64,000 bases of DNA from contig NC_083605.1 in NCBI RefSeq assembly GCF_029168945.1, positions 20,039,280 through 20,103,279 of the forward strand, written 5' to 3'. The DNA comes from Cannabis sativa (Eukaryota > Streptophyta > Magnoliopsida > Rosales > Cannabaceae). Shown piece by piece: positions 23,901 to 34,100 of the stretch. The notes under the pieces were generated by a model. It worked only from the letters and a program-made list of their open reading frames with translations, had not been told where the DNA came from and ran no database searches. How positions within the stretch are numbered: the stretch's first letter is position 1; each line of letters opens with the position of its first letter. The translations under genes and the position numbers were made by a program.

Positions 23901-25423
23901 GGCTTAGTATTGTAGCAGACAGAGGCATTGTAGTTATTTTGATTGGTATGCTTGACACAAACGGGTTCAAACTGATTAAGTCCTTCCTTAAGAGTCCCTT
24001 GAAGCACCTTCCTCTTTGTTACTTTGTCCTTCACACAACAATGATCAGATGAGAATTCAACAATAACATTGTTATCATTAGTTAATCTTGAAATGCCAAC
24101 AAGGTTTTTTGTAATTTCTGGAACATGTAAAATTTCTTGCAAAACCAGAATGTTACTATCTTTAGTAGGTAGTGTACCTGACACAACATGCTTAATTGGC
24201 AATTGATTTCCATTACCAATAGTGAGAAGATCCTTACAATTATACTTGGTTTTCTGGTTCAGATTGTTCACATCAGAAGTGATGTGATTGCTAGCCCCAC
24301 TATCGGCATACCAAGCACCATCTTCAAGCATTTCTGGTGTAGCAATGAATGCAGCAGCATTTTGACTTGTTTTGTTTCCATCAGCATTGTTTCCAGCAAG
24401 TGCAGAACCCATGTAATTTTCATCATAGCGATTGTAACAATGGGCAGTCAAATGTCCATATTTCCCACACACTTGACAAGTGGGTTTAGGACCATTCGAT
24501 CTACCTCCTCTTCCTCTACCACCACCAGATCTACCTCGATTTCCTCCATTGTAGCCTCCTCTGCCTCTGTTGCTGGTTTGGTTGGGACTGTATTGACCAC
24601 TGGAACCACTCTTGTTAGCAAGATTAGCAGTAGGGGAAGAGTTGTTGGAAGACTTACTGTTTCCAGAGAGAGTACTCAGCCTATCGAGTTTGCTATCAAA
24701 ACTCAGTAGTATTTCTTGAAGTGTTTGCCAGGTTGTTTTATCCCTTGCTTCAACCTGCAAAACAATAGGTAGATACTCGATATCTAACCCAGATAACACA
24801 TTAGACACCAGCACAGCTTTAGGGTAAGGGTCACCAGCCAAGGCCAAAACATCTGCCCATTGTCTCTTCTGTCTGAGATAATCGGTCATAGTCATAAACC
24901 CTTTTCTTTCTGTTTGAATTTTTGTTCTGTACTCATCCATTTTTGCTTTGGAGTGAGCACCGAAAAGAGACTCGAGTGCAGTCCACACTTCTGCTGAAGA
25001 AGAACAGCCCATCACTTCTGTGGCTATACTTTCAGTCATGGATCCGTAGAGCCACCCCATTAGTAGTTGATCATGAACAACCCATTGTTCAAACTCTGGA
25101 TTGATTTCAAACCCGAATCCTGGCTGTCCGTCGATTCCTGGGGCTGGAACAAGTTCCTGTGGCTTAACTCTCATACCATTTAGGTAGCCGTCGAGTCTGT
25201 GGCCTTTAACAATGGCAGTGACCATTGTTTTCCATAAGGAAAAGTTATTCCTATCCAGTTTGAGAGCAAACGGTTGGTTCAACGTGCTTCCAAACTGTGG
25301 AACAACAGGGCTGGAGGATGATGCACCATATTGTGCAGTCATGGTTGGATTAGCGACATTGCTGCCTCTTAGAGAAGGAGCTGCAGACCTAGTTCCTTGA
25401 GGGGTTTCTTCTTCGGTGGCCAT
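20966..25423 (-). pseudogene. Ale-like copia gag-pol polyprotein, one frame with seven stops
   Basis: Start ATG at 25423. All pieces lie in the same frame to the final stop at 20966 (1486 codons including stop), with no frameshift. Internal stops: 23503 TAG, 23431 TAA, 22993 TAA, 22630 TAG, 22345 TAG, 22306 TAA, 21988 TAA. The first 640 codons carry gag, a CCHC knuckle (residues ~316-329, C-Q-V-C...H...C), protease D-S-G-A-S (~374), and the integrase zinc region with H-T-D-I-W-G-P (~602). The second integrase Asp is Asn (T-N-W-G-G, codon at 23425). RT keeps Y-V-D-D at about 21940-21929. RNase H has S-D-A-D-W and S-S-T-E-S-E-Y. Dead as an autonomous source but structurally complete. Confidence 0.9.
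20979..20988 (-). promoter_or_regulatory. Polypurine tract of Ale-like copia
   Basis: Minus strand TGAGAGGAGG immediately before TGTTAG of the 3' LTR. It is also translated, as part of the end of the RNase H frame. Confidence 0.85.
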
Positions 25424-25436
25424 ACTGCCGGTTGTG

Positions 25437-25448
25437 GCTCTTATACCA
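25437..25448 (-). promoter_or_regulatory. Primer binding site of Ale-like copia
   Basis: Minus strand TGGTATAAGAGC directly after the 5' LTR. It differs by one base from TGGTATCAGAGC, the usual initiator-Met tRNA complement. Confidence 0.85.
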
Positions 25449-25755
25449 ACTTAAAAAATAGAGACACTAGGTTTTTGTAAAATGCAGCTCAATGAGCCTC
25501 TGCAACTTCATTTCATTATATAGATATTACAAGAACATTCTAGACTGATTAAACCTCATCATTGGCCGTACAAAAGCACCTTTAACAATAACGAAAACAT
25601 ACTCTGAATCCTAACAGAAAAAAGAGAGGAAGAGAGGAAATCATTCCCCAATGATTACATGTAAAAGAAGACAAAATAGCAACAAATAGAGTACACAATT
25701 AAATGGTAACCAGTAACCAATTTGTAACCGGTAATAATATTGTCATTTTCTAACA
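25449..25755 (-). mobile_element. 5' LTR of Ale-like copia
   Basis: 307 bp. It carries the presumed promoter but no clear TATA box was picked out by eye. Confidence 0.9.
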
Positions 25756-25974
25756 AGGCATCATGCGGTCATGTACAAGAGAAAGAAAATAGGCCAGATT
25801 ATTTATGATTCATGCCTGATAATTCCATTCCCTTCATCTTCTCTCATGTGCGTTCTTCGAACCAAAAAAAGAAAAACACAGGAAGGTCAGAGGAATTTGG
25901 AGTTGATTTCTGGGTTTGTTTCAACCGATAATGACTGTAATTTTTTTTTGGTTGAAGAAGGCAGCATGGAGAAG

Positions 25975-26263
25975 AGGGATAAGATTTAGGGTTATTTGTT
26001 TACCCTTTCGTATTTCCTTTTTAATTTTTTTTTATTTTGATTCATTAAAATATTTTTAAGTTAATTTTTTAATTTTAACGAAACATTTAAAAAATAGGGA
26101 TTTAATCTGGGCCTTACACGTGTACACATAGTCACAACTAAAAGAATAGTAGTAACGAAGAAGCCTAAAATACAACGTCTGGTATTAAATCCACCAAAAA
26201 AAAAAGATATAGTATTAATTGTATAAAATTAAAAACATATGGTATTTATGCTGCAAATTTCCC
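25975..26263 (-). repeat. Right terminal inverted repeat of Mutator-like element
   Basis: Reverse complement of the left repeat. The landmark ATCTGGGCCTTACACGTGTA lies at about 26106-26125. Confidence 0.75.
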
Positions 26264-26272
26264 AGAAAAAAT

Positions 26273-27105
26273 AAATATTAAAACACAAATAATGTAACTT
26301 GCCACATCACCATCCCTAACAACAACATTATATATATAGATTGTCTCTAAAGAATAATGTAATATACATATATTTAATCTTATATGAAAAGTAAAAGAAA
26401 AATCATATTGTAAAAATTAGTAACTTTATAATATAAAGTGCAGTGCGGTTTGAACTGTAATTATCAAATTTAAAACTGCAAATCGCACAGTACCGTTTCG
26501 CGCAGTTTGAAAAAAATGCAAACCACAACTCCACTGTAAAAAATTTCAAACCATATTTTTTATATAGTATAGTGCGATACGAACAGTTTGTGCAATGTAA
26601 GTAGTTTGATAAACACCCCAACCCGAGTAGGGTGAGTAGTGGTATGAAATTAATAAGAAATATTAAAATAAATCACCCAAAAATTATAAATATTCTCATT
26701 TAAAATTTAGTAGAGAAATAATTTTTTTTACTGTTTATTACTTAAATTTTCTTTTGCAACATACTATTTTTATATTTATCACAATTTTAATGTTTAATCT
26801 ATACTTTTTTAGAGGTATTTTTAATAATATATATAATATAAAAGTAACTTAATAATGTAATATTTTTTTTTTGAATGGTGTACATATTTTTTTTTTTGTA
26901 TGTTTTATTATTTTTCAAGATGATATTTAGTTTGTATTTATAATATACCGTGACATATAATTTTATCAGCATGCTATATTTATTTATTTCAAATTATTGT
27001 TATATATATAAAAACATAAATTATACATAAGTTTTTTAAACTTTTGTATATATAATTATTATTATTATTGTCCCTGTTTATTTTCAATATATGTGGCTAT
27101 CGTAA
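26273..27105. other. AT-rich spacer, no gene seen
   Basis: Non-coding. It contains a possible hAT-type MITE (separate entry) and otherwise poly-A/T-rich sequence up to the Tat LTR. Confidence 0.55.
26437..26618 (-). mobile_element. Possible hAT-type MITE remnant
   Basis: A short block rich in GCGGTTTGAACTG / AAACCGC-like words within AT-rich DNA. On the minus strand it begins GGGGTGTTTATCAAAC and ends in AAACCGCACTGCAC. Plant hAT-like MITEs often have GGGTGTTT ends and such words. No clear terminal inverted repeat or 8-bp duplication was found, so this is tentative. Confidence 0.3.
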
Positions 27106-27786
27106 TGTGTGACATGTGGACAAAATACACACGTCACCCAGAGATCAATTAGAAGCTGGGTTAAAGGAGACAAGTATGATATGTGTCGTTAGCTTCCGGA
27201 TAAGGGCAGAAGACTCACCTTCCCTTCCAGGAGTCACATGGGAAGGCATCTTCAGGCCAGGAGAGGTCTACTTGAACAGTCACGTCGCATTTAATGGAAC
27301 ATGGAGAAAACATTTGGATTCACCCATAAGAGGGCGTGTCAGATATCGTAAGCATGATTTACGGCGATTACACGATAATCAAAGGGGCTAGTGACGACTC
27401 CATCATGAAGAATCACATCAATCAAGGAAGGATGTAGGCTAATCTCACCTAACACCTATACTACCTAGTACGTAGGTAATGCATGCCCTACTATGTATCT
27501 TTTGTGAACTTGTACTTGTCTCTAATCAGCTTTCAAAGACAAATTACTCATTTTCCCTTATTCTCACCAAACTCTATAAATACCCCAGAGAAAAATAGAG
27601 AAGGGGATCGAAAGAGAAAGGAGCACAAAAAAAAAAAATTCTCTGTACCAAATACTCTCATTAATAACAGAGACTCGTGGACTACGACTCATTAATGCCC
27701 GAACCACATAAAAATCACCTGCATTAATTATCCCAAAGCTCTCATTATTATCTTATTAATTTGGTTTCCGAAAACCTCGGTCAACA
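27106..27786 (+). mobile_element. 5' LTR of a Tat/Retand-type Ty3/gypsy element
   Basis: The right end ...CGGTCAACA at 27786 is fixed by the PBS that follows. The left end is approximate (TGTGTGACATGTGG at 27106; TGTGAC at 27108 or TGTGGC at 27092 are alternatives), because the 3' LTR and the target duplication are outside the window. It contains a TATA box at 27575-27582 and a pyrimidine/A-rich leader. Confidence 0.65.
27575..27582 (+). promoter_or_regulatory. TATA box in Tat-type LTR
   Basis: TATAAATA followed by CCCCAGAG. Transcription would start near 27605, leaving about 180 bases of R-U5 before the PBS. Confidence 0.6.
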
Positions 27787-27789
27787 TTT

Positions 27790-27807
27790 TGGTGCTTTCA
27801 TTGAGAG
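27790..27807 (+). promoter_or_regulatory. Primer binding site of Tat-type element
   Basis: TGGTGCTTTCATTGAGAG, three bases after the LTR end. This sequence directly after the LTR is characteristic of plant Tat-lineage elements. Confidence 0.75.
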
Positions 27808-27855
27808 ATGTGGGAAGCATTGTTCGAAAAACAATAACTAAAGATCTAAGCAGTA

Positions 27856-30336
27856 ATGGTAGAAACTCGAAACCACACATGCGAACCACGTCCTCCCCAA
27901 GATCCTCAGAACAAAAAGGGCGAAGAGGTGGCTTCACGAGTATATTTGAGCTTTAAAGAACAAGACGAATCAAATGACGAGAAATACAAAGAAAATCCTG
28001 AAGGGTACGACGGTTATGATGACGGTAGCTATACTGAGTTGCTAGTCCTAAGGCAAAAAGCTACTGATCATGAGGCCGAACTAGCCGCTCAAAAAGAACA
28101 AAACAGAAGGATGCAAGAAATAATGGTAGCCATGCAAAAGGCCATGGAGACAGCTGGAATCCACGTGCATCCTAAAGTCGTGCCTACCGGACTAGAGGAA
28201 ACAAAAGAAGAGTCCTCGTCAAGCAGCCAAAGGCCCAAAACTAGGGAGCCAAGTCCCATACGGTATCCTTCCAAGGGGAACCTTAAGACAAATCCCACTT
28301 CGATCCCTGGAAGAAACAAAAAGGCCCAAGATGTGACAGTCAGTAGTCCCGTGATCCGTAAGGGGAAATACTGGGTAAGTTGTGCAATCACACACCGCCT
28401 AGGGAAGGTCAAGTGGGATTATTTTGAGACTGTGTAGGTATGGGACTACACAGTTGAAGAGAGCTTAAATGGATTGATTAGTACTACCTATATCAACAAG
28501 GTGCATCTTGTTTTTCGGTAGCCCATCACGAAAGAACTCCACGCTGGAAAGTTTAAGATTGCTGACCTCCTGGGAAGTTTTCCCAGGAAGCGTGCGAGTG
28601 AGGACAAAGCACGCTGGAAACACTCGTGTTGGTCTGTAGGGCCAGTCATCAGTCCATGAAGCAGCCAAAGTGACGTACTCGTGTATAAGAGCCATCATTC
28701 CGTGGGTGTAAGGGCCCAATGGAGGCTTGAAGCGGGGACGTTACACAAGATCTGCAAAAGGTCCACTCTAATTTCCCGAAAGGGAAAGTTCCACAGAGGG
28801 GCAATCTCCCTCAAGAGAGTCTTGGCCCTCAGGACCGAAAGGACCAAAAGAGCGTGTCAGTGCACCAAGAGCCTGGGGAAAGAGGGAGGAAAAGTTGGAG
28901 ACATCCCCTAGTTGACTTAAGACAAAAATTAATGAAAAACATGGTGACTTGAGAAGGCACTTGGAGAAAAAGAAACAAGAGACGGCGAAATTGGGAGATG
29001 CCTTGAATGAGGGAATCTTGGCCGAGTTGGCAATCTTCCGTAAAGACATCGCTAGAGTCTCTCAGAGACAAAAGAGAGATGACTCGGATTCTGATGGCGA
29101 GGATTGGGAGCCCTGTGCTAGGAATATTCTAGAAGAAAAACTCCCCAAAAATTTCAAAATGCCTGAAATGGCAATGTACATAGGGGACTCAGATCCCAGT
29201 GACCATCTATCTTAGTTCAATAGGGTAATGACCATCATGAGTGTTAGCAATGATGCTAAGTGTCTATGCTTTCCGTTAACACTGAGTGGATATGCCGAAG
29301 AATCGTTAAGGAAGTTAGAGCCAGGATCGGTGAACTACTCGAACAAGTTCCAAGTTAGTTTTTGGCGACAGTTTGTGGCAGCAAGAAAGATCAACCTTGA
29401 GGTTAATGCGCTAACCAATATAAAGCAACTGTCCACGAAAACTCCGAAGAATTTCATAAAAAGGTTCAAGGAGGGGGCCTCAAAAACCAAAAAGGTGGAC
29501 GATGGATAGCAGTTAGCCCTACTCCAAGCTGGGATCCTGACGGGAACACCTTTCTATAATGAATTGGAATAGGAAGGAGTTGCTAGCCTCCAAGACTTTC
29601 AGAAGAGATTCTAGAAATACATTAACCTAGAAGAGGCTCAAATTGTGGCTTACGGAGGGTATTATCTGACGGGAGTGTCAGGATATGCGTTGGGAACAGA
29701 ACTTCCCGGGGCTCCACCTCCTCCTACCCCCAAAACAAGCAGAATACAATTTTTCGCTACTCCAGGATACAACTAGAACCTCACCTTGACGCCAGCACTG
29801 CCGCACTTTGGGGCGTCCGTAAACAATCCCTCTAAGGTGAGTATTCAACTTCCGTCGCACTCCGCACCAACGGCTATTATGGCAGGAGCTTAGTAAAGCT
29901 CCCGGAGCAAGAGGTCTTCTAAAGGCAGTACACGAACTGATGACAAAAGGCAGGGGAGAGGGTATACTCCCTAATACACGTAGTACACTGAGCTCACAGA
30001 CTCTCTGGAGCGTGTATATTTTGCCACCTGACAAAATACGCATTATCGGAAGCCTGCCCCCTTGTACAGGAATAGCTCCTAGAGGGACCCCAACAAAAGG
30101 TGCGACTATCACAATGACATCAGTCATACAACCAATGAATGTAAAAATCTGAAGGACGAAATTAAAAACCTGATCCGATTGGGCCACTTGTACGAGTTGA
30201 TCAAAACTACGCTGCCACATTTGAATCCAGACCAAACCGGAGGACCCTTGCCTTAGGGAGGAACCAAAAATACCCTCGAGGGCTAGGTATCTCCCGGTGG
30301 GGTACCCCTTCAGCAGACAGCCGGATTGCCACCCCA
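27856..30336 (+). pseudogene. Tat-type gypsy gag pseudogene
   Basis: The ATG at 27856 opens 193 codons of charged N-terminal gag (acidic, then Q/K-rich coiled-coil-like around residues 60-95), cut by the solo LTR at 28381. After the insertion, 28949-29215 and 29228-29509 lie in one frame separated by a stop near 29213. This holds the core gag domain: 'D-A-K-C-L-C-F-P-L-T-L-S-G' near 29250-29290 and 'F-I-K-R-F-K-E' near 29454-29475. The same frame can be followed with many stops to about 30330, including a C-terminal 'P-L-G/T-K-G...I-T-M-T' stretch. Element B interrupts at 30342. Role: particle assembly; now defunct. Confidence 0.8.
28381..28745 (+). mobile_element. Solo LTR of a short-LTR retroelement in gag
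   Basis: 365 bp from TGTGCAATCACACACCGCCT to GCGGGGACGTTACA, interrupting the Tat gag frame. The sequence is GC-richer than its surroundings. It has the look of short plant LTRs that begin with TG and '...CCTAGGGAAGGTCAAG' and end with 'GAAGCGGGGACGTTACA'. The flanking pentamers TAAGT and CAAGA match only 3 of 5, so the boundary or age leaves the duplication unconfirmed. No internal domain, hence solo LTR. Confidence 0.6.
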
Positions 30337-30341
30337 ACCTA

Positions 30342-31779
30342 TGTTGGAAATTATTTTACCAGGATCTTAGATCTACTCACAAGTATGTTGATTAACACCC
30401 TAAATATGAACTTTCTAAAACGATGAAATAAACACATATAAAGTTTAGGAAACCTTACATTGGGTGCAGCGGAATATAATGACTCCTTCCGTTCAAATAT
30501 CTAGCCCTTGATTCCTTTCTGTAGCAGAGCATTATCAATATCTGAACCTGGATCTCTTTCTCTGATTCTTTAGTGCTCAAACTCCTTCTTGCTGAAAGTC
30601 TTTCTTCACGATCTTCCTCACAATGATTGAGGTATCACTTGCTGTGTGTGGGCACTGTTCTCACACTAAGAATTTCGAAATTCAAGAGGGAAGAGAAAGA
30701 AGAAGTGGCGTCTAAAGATAGGGAGAGAGAAAGGCTCAGGTTTTTCTCTGAAGGAAAAATAGAAAATTTAAGTGTAATTTTCCTGAAGCCTTCACTATCT
30801 ATTTATAGCATTCCACTAGGGTTAGGTTTGAATTATTTGGCATTAAAATAATGAAAATATAAGTTTAAATTCCCCACAAAAGTGGCCGGCCATGCATAAT
30901 GGATTTGGGCCTCACTTTTTGCAATTTTGCAGTTTTATCTTTTCTGCATCTGATTTTCTCAAAAACGCCAATTTTCTAATTCAACCATTTAAATGCCAAT
31001 TCTAACTATTTAATAACTATAAATAATTATTAAATAATAATGTCATTTATCATATTTATTAATTGAACCACACAAAGTATCATAATTAACAAATATGCCC
31101 CTAAAACTCTTTCTTTACAATTTCGCCCTTACTTAGTGAAAAATTCACAAATAGACATAGTCTAATTTGAGAATTATAACTGATTAATCAAAACCAATTA
31201 TATGAGTCTTACAAGCAATATTATCTCAACTAGTGCGGGGACCATGGGTCTATATAACCGAGCTTCCAATAAGTAGATCAAGAATTTATTACTAAAATTC
31301 ACTAACTTATTAATTCTTCGTTGAATCCACGCATAGAACTTAGAATTGCACTCTCAATTGTATAGAATGCTCTATATGTTCCACCATATAGACACATCAT
31401 TAGTTATCGATTGTTATAATCCTAATTTGATCAATGATCCTCTATATGAATGATCTACACTATAAAGGGATTAGATTACCGTTACACCCTACAATGTATT
31501 TAATCCTTAAAATACTTAACCCCGTATAAATGATATTTCAGCTTATGTGAAATGAGATCTCTACCATTTATTTTCATTTGGTCAAGCTCGAAGGAGATCA
31601 TCCTTTACTTACTATTCGCCAGATAGAAGCTATAGATTCTATGTTTATGTTAGCACTCCCACTCAATTGCACTACCGTGTTCCCAAAATGTACGTATCAC
31701 CCTGACCTAAAAGTAGGCTTAACTAACAAATCAAAGAACACGAATAGCCTCTCGAGATCGAGCCTAATCATAACAGGAT
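30342..31779 (-). mobile_element. Element B 3' LTR, left part
   Basis: Reverse complement of the family LTR. The terminal CCAACA (as TGTTGG on plus) lies at 30342. It is broken at 31779 by the Tekay insertion (TSD AGGAT at 31775-31779) and resumes at 41375. The unbroken length would be about 1.9 kb. Confidence 0.9.
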
Positions 31780-34086
31780 TGTAACACCCTAACTACCTTA
31801 GGCGTATTACGTGATTTTTAAACGTACTGTGCAGCTCGTTGCTAATCAACGAGGTTTATGGAAAAACGTGATTAATTAAAATTTTGCTTTTTAATTAAAC
31901 TTATAAAACATATTATAAAAGACTCGGGATCCCGATTGTAAAATCATTTACAAAAGTTTTCACTGTTTAACTATTACATCAAAATTAAAAGTCGTCTAAC
32001 GACAGTTACAAAAATCTCAGCCTTGCTGTCCCGAGGATCGTACGCTCCAGGCCTAACCGCCCCGACATGTACAATCTCATAAGCTCGCTCACGGTCCATC
32101 AGCTATAGCCTTGCCTTTACCTACACATAAACGTAAACTGTGAGTCGACAGACTCAGTAAGAAAAGCATAAAAATATCATACATAACTAACTGCCGTGTC
32201 CAACACGATACTGAGTCCCGCTACTGCCATGTCCAACATGGTACTGAGCCACTACTACCATGTCCAACATGGTACTGAGTTCTGAACGTTCATAGGGACG
32301 GTACTATTGACACGTAACAACCTGATCGGTCGAACCGGTCATACTCCGGCTGCTGGTCATACTCCAGCCTGTACCGACGTGTTACTATATCCTCCTGATC
32401 GGTCGAACCGGTCATACTCCGGCTGCTGGTCATACTCCAGCCTGTACCGACGGGATACGTCAATAGCACGGAACCACCAACCAAGTGTCAGCCTGATCGG
32501 TCAAACCGGTCATACTCCGGCTGCTGGTCATACTCCAGCCTGTACCGACGTGACAGGGTTGGATGGTTCGAAGCCAACATACAACTAATGTAATCTAATA
32601 GGCTTCCTACATGCTCGCTAAACATGTAATCTACATATGCATACTGTTATACTAATCTTACCTGGATTCCGAATTCGGGTGTGCGGTCAACCCGACCGGA
32701 ACCGAAGCCGAGCGGCGGACATCGGCTCCTAAACCATAAAAATCACAACGCTATAAGTGACACGCTAAATCACTTCCCGGGGACTAAAACTTGGAACTAA
32801 AAGTTTCCCTATCGATAAAAAGCATGGCAATACCCCTAAAAACCTAAAAACGAGGAAAACTAGGGTTCGGAAAAATTCCCCAACCGGCAGACCGGTTGCC
32901 CAACCGGAATTAGGTTCGGGAATTACCGAACCCTCATCCGAATTCCGGATGCACAACCGGAATTAGGTTCCTCCTGATGCAGCCAACTAAAATTCTCAGA
33001 ACTCGACCAATTCAACCCCAATTGGTCCCAAACTTTCCGGACACCGTTCTAAACTATCCCTAGAACAAATCCAAGGCATCAAAACCACCCGTAAAACACA
33101 TAGGCAAAATTCACCATTAAAGACCAAGCTTTGAGTTCCAAAACTCAAACTTGGTTAAATCCACTAACATGCATCCAAACCTAGTTAATTCTACACAACT
33201 AAGCATGAATAAGCTTCTGAAAACATACAAGAACATCCAGCAACTTCACAGAACAAAAAGAACCATTTCTTTCAAAAATTCATAACTTTTTCACATAAAA
33301 ACTAAAAGCTTTGAACAACCTAACTAACATGCTTTCAACATAGCTCAACTAATATCAATTAACATGCTTTAAACCACATATATCAACAACAAAATCACAG
33401 CAGCAACATATACCAAAATCATCATGCATTTCACTCAATATTCATCATTTTTTTCATAATTTCAAGGAGAAATCAAGAGAGCTAACCTAGCTTGGAAAAA
33501 TGCTTAGATTAGGATGAGAATTCACTTGAAAGATTGAACAAAACCCAGCCCTTTGAATCCCATGCACCAGCCGAAAATGAAAGGAAAAGAGAGAGAGTTT
33601 TCTTTTGAAATTTCTAATTTTTTTTCTAAGTGTGAAATGAGAGAAAATAAAAGAATAGCCACTTAAACCATTTTATTTCAGCCATTAAAATAAACAATTA
33701 ACATTTATTTTCCATTTCATAAATCACATAAGACAAAATACTAATGGGGCAAAAAGACCATTTTGCCCCTCCACCATAAAACCACATAAATCATACTAAA
33801 GGGGTATTTTTGGGACATTCTAAATTCCCGGCCATTCCCGACATTCCCAATGTCTAAAACCCGTCCCCAAACTACTAACATACTAAGTTGTGATTTCTAC
33901 TGAGCCAAACGCCGAGTTCCAAAATACCGGACACCGGAAATGCAAAATATAAAAACTACTGATGACATAATCATGCATTTCTGAATTCCATAAATAACAG
34001 TAATAAATTATTTAAATAGCTATAAATAATTTCATAAATAAACATAAACTACTGCTAATTTCCAAATTAACTAAGCGGGCTTTACA
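31780..34086 (-). mobile_element. 3' LTR of Tekay element
   Basis: 2307 bp, TGTAACACCC...GGCTTTACA on the plus strand. It contains the hairpin at 32141-32156 and compound tandem repeats at 32191-32550. It differs from the 5' LTR mainly in a patch at about 32690-33110. Confidence 0.92.
32191..32550. repeat. Compound tandem repeats in Tekay LTR
   Basis: First, three ~30-base units around the palindromic word CCATGTCCAACATGG (32191-32280). Then three ~58-base units starting CCTGATCGGTC at 32321, 32394 and 32492. The same array occurs in the other LTR at 39471-39830. The array creates open frames on both strands that are not genes. Confidence 0.9.
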
Positions 34087-34100
34087 ACTATTCCCCCCTT
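34087..34100 (-). promoter_or_regulatory. Polypurine tract of Tekay element
   Basis: Minus strand AAGGGGGGAATAGT directly before TGTAAAGCCC of the 3' LTR. Confidence 0.85.

Larger units (their letters stand above)
20684..25755 (-). mobile_element. Complete short-LTR Ty1/copia element (Ale-like)
   Basis: 5.07 kb, flanked by the exact duplication AGGCA at 20679-20683 and 25756-25760. LTRs are 20684-20978 (3' LTR) and 25449-25755 (5' LTR). They are almost identical apart from a 12-base deletion in the left copy (about 20831-20836 versus 25600-25616). PBS and PPT sit directly inside the LTRs. On the minus strand the LTR starts TGTTAG; the other end reads AAGT rather than the usual CA, but the duplication and PBS fix it there. 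The short LTR and the gag style fit the Ale lineage. It inserted into the Mutator-like element and is therefore younger than it. Confidence 0.9.
19903..26263. mobile_element. Mutator-like TIR element, non-autonomous, split by a copia insertion
   Basis: The left end (GGAAAATTTACGGTATAGAT from 19903) and the right end (reverse complement GGGAAATTTGCAGCATAAAT from 26263) begin long inverted repeats reaching about 20190 on the left and about 25975 on the right. They are flanked by AAAAAAAAT (19894-19902) and AGAAAAAAT (26264-26272), 8 of 9 bases alike, matching the 9-bp target duplication of Mutator-like elements. Without the copia insertion (20684-25755 and one AGGCA) the element would be about 1.3 kb. 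No transposase is visible. The unique middle (about 20200-20678 and 25761-25950) could be captured host sequence but I cannot identify it. Confidence 0.65.

Noticed and set aside
24188..24709. 173-codon plus-strand frame rich in Ser/Thr/Ile
   Set aside because: Antisense shadow of the Ale-like gag low-complexity and zinc-knuckle region.
29678..30337. 219-codon frame on the minus strand
   Set aside because: Antisense shadow of the Tat gag region, which has recognisable gag motifs on the plus strand.
32290..32588. Open frames on both strands repeated in both Tekay LTRs (32290-32588 and 39570-39868)
   Set aside because: They come from the tandem repeat array with period close to a multiple of three; no start context or domain.
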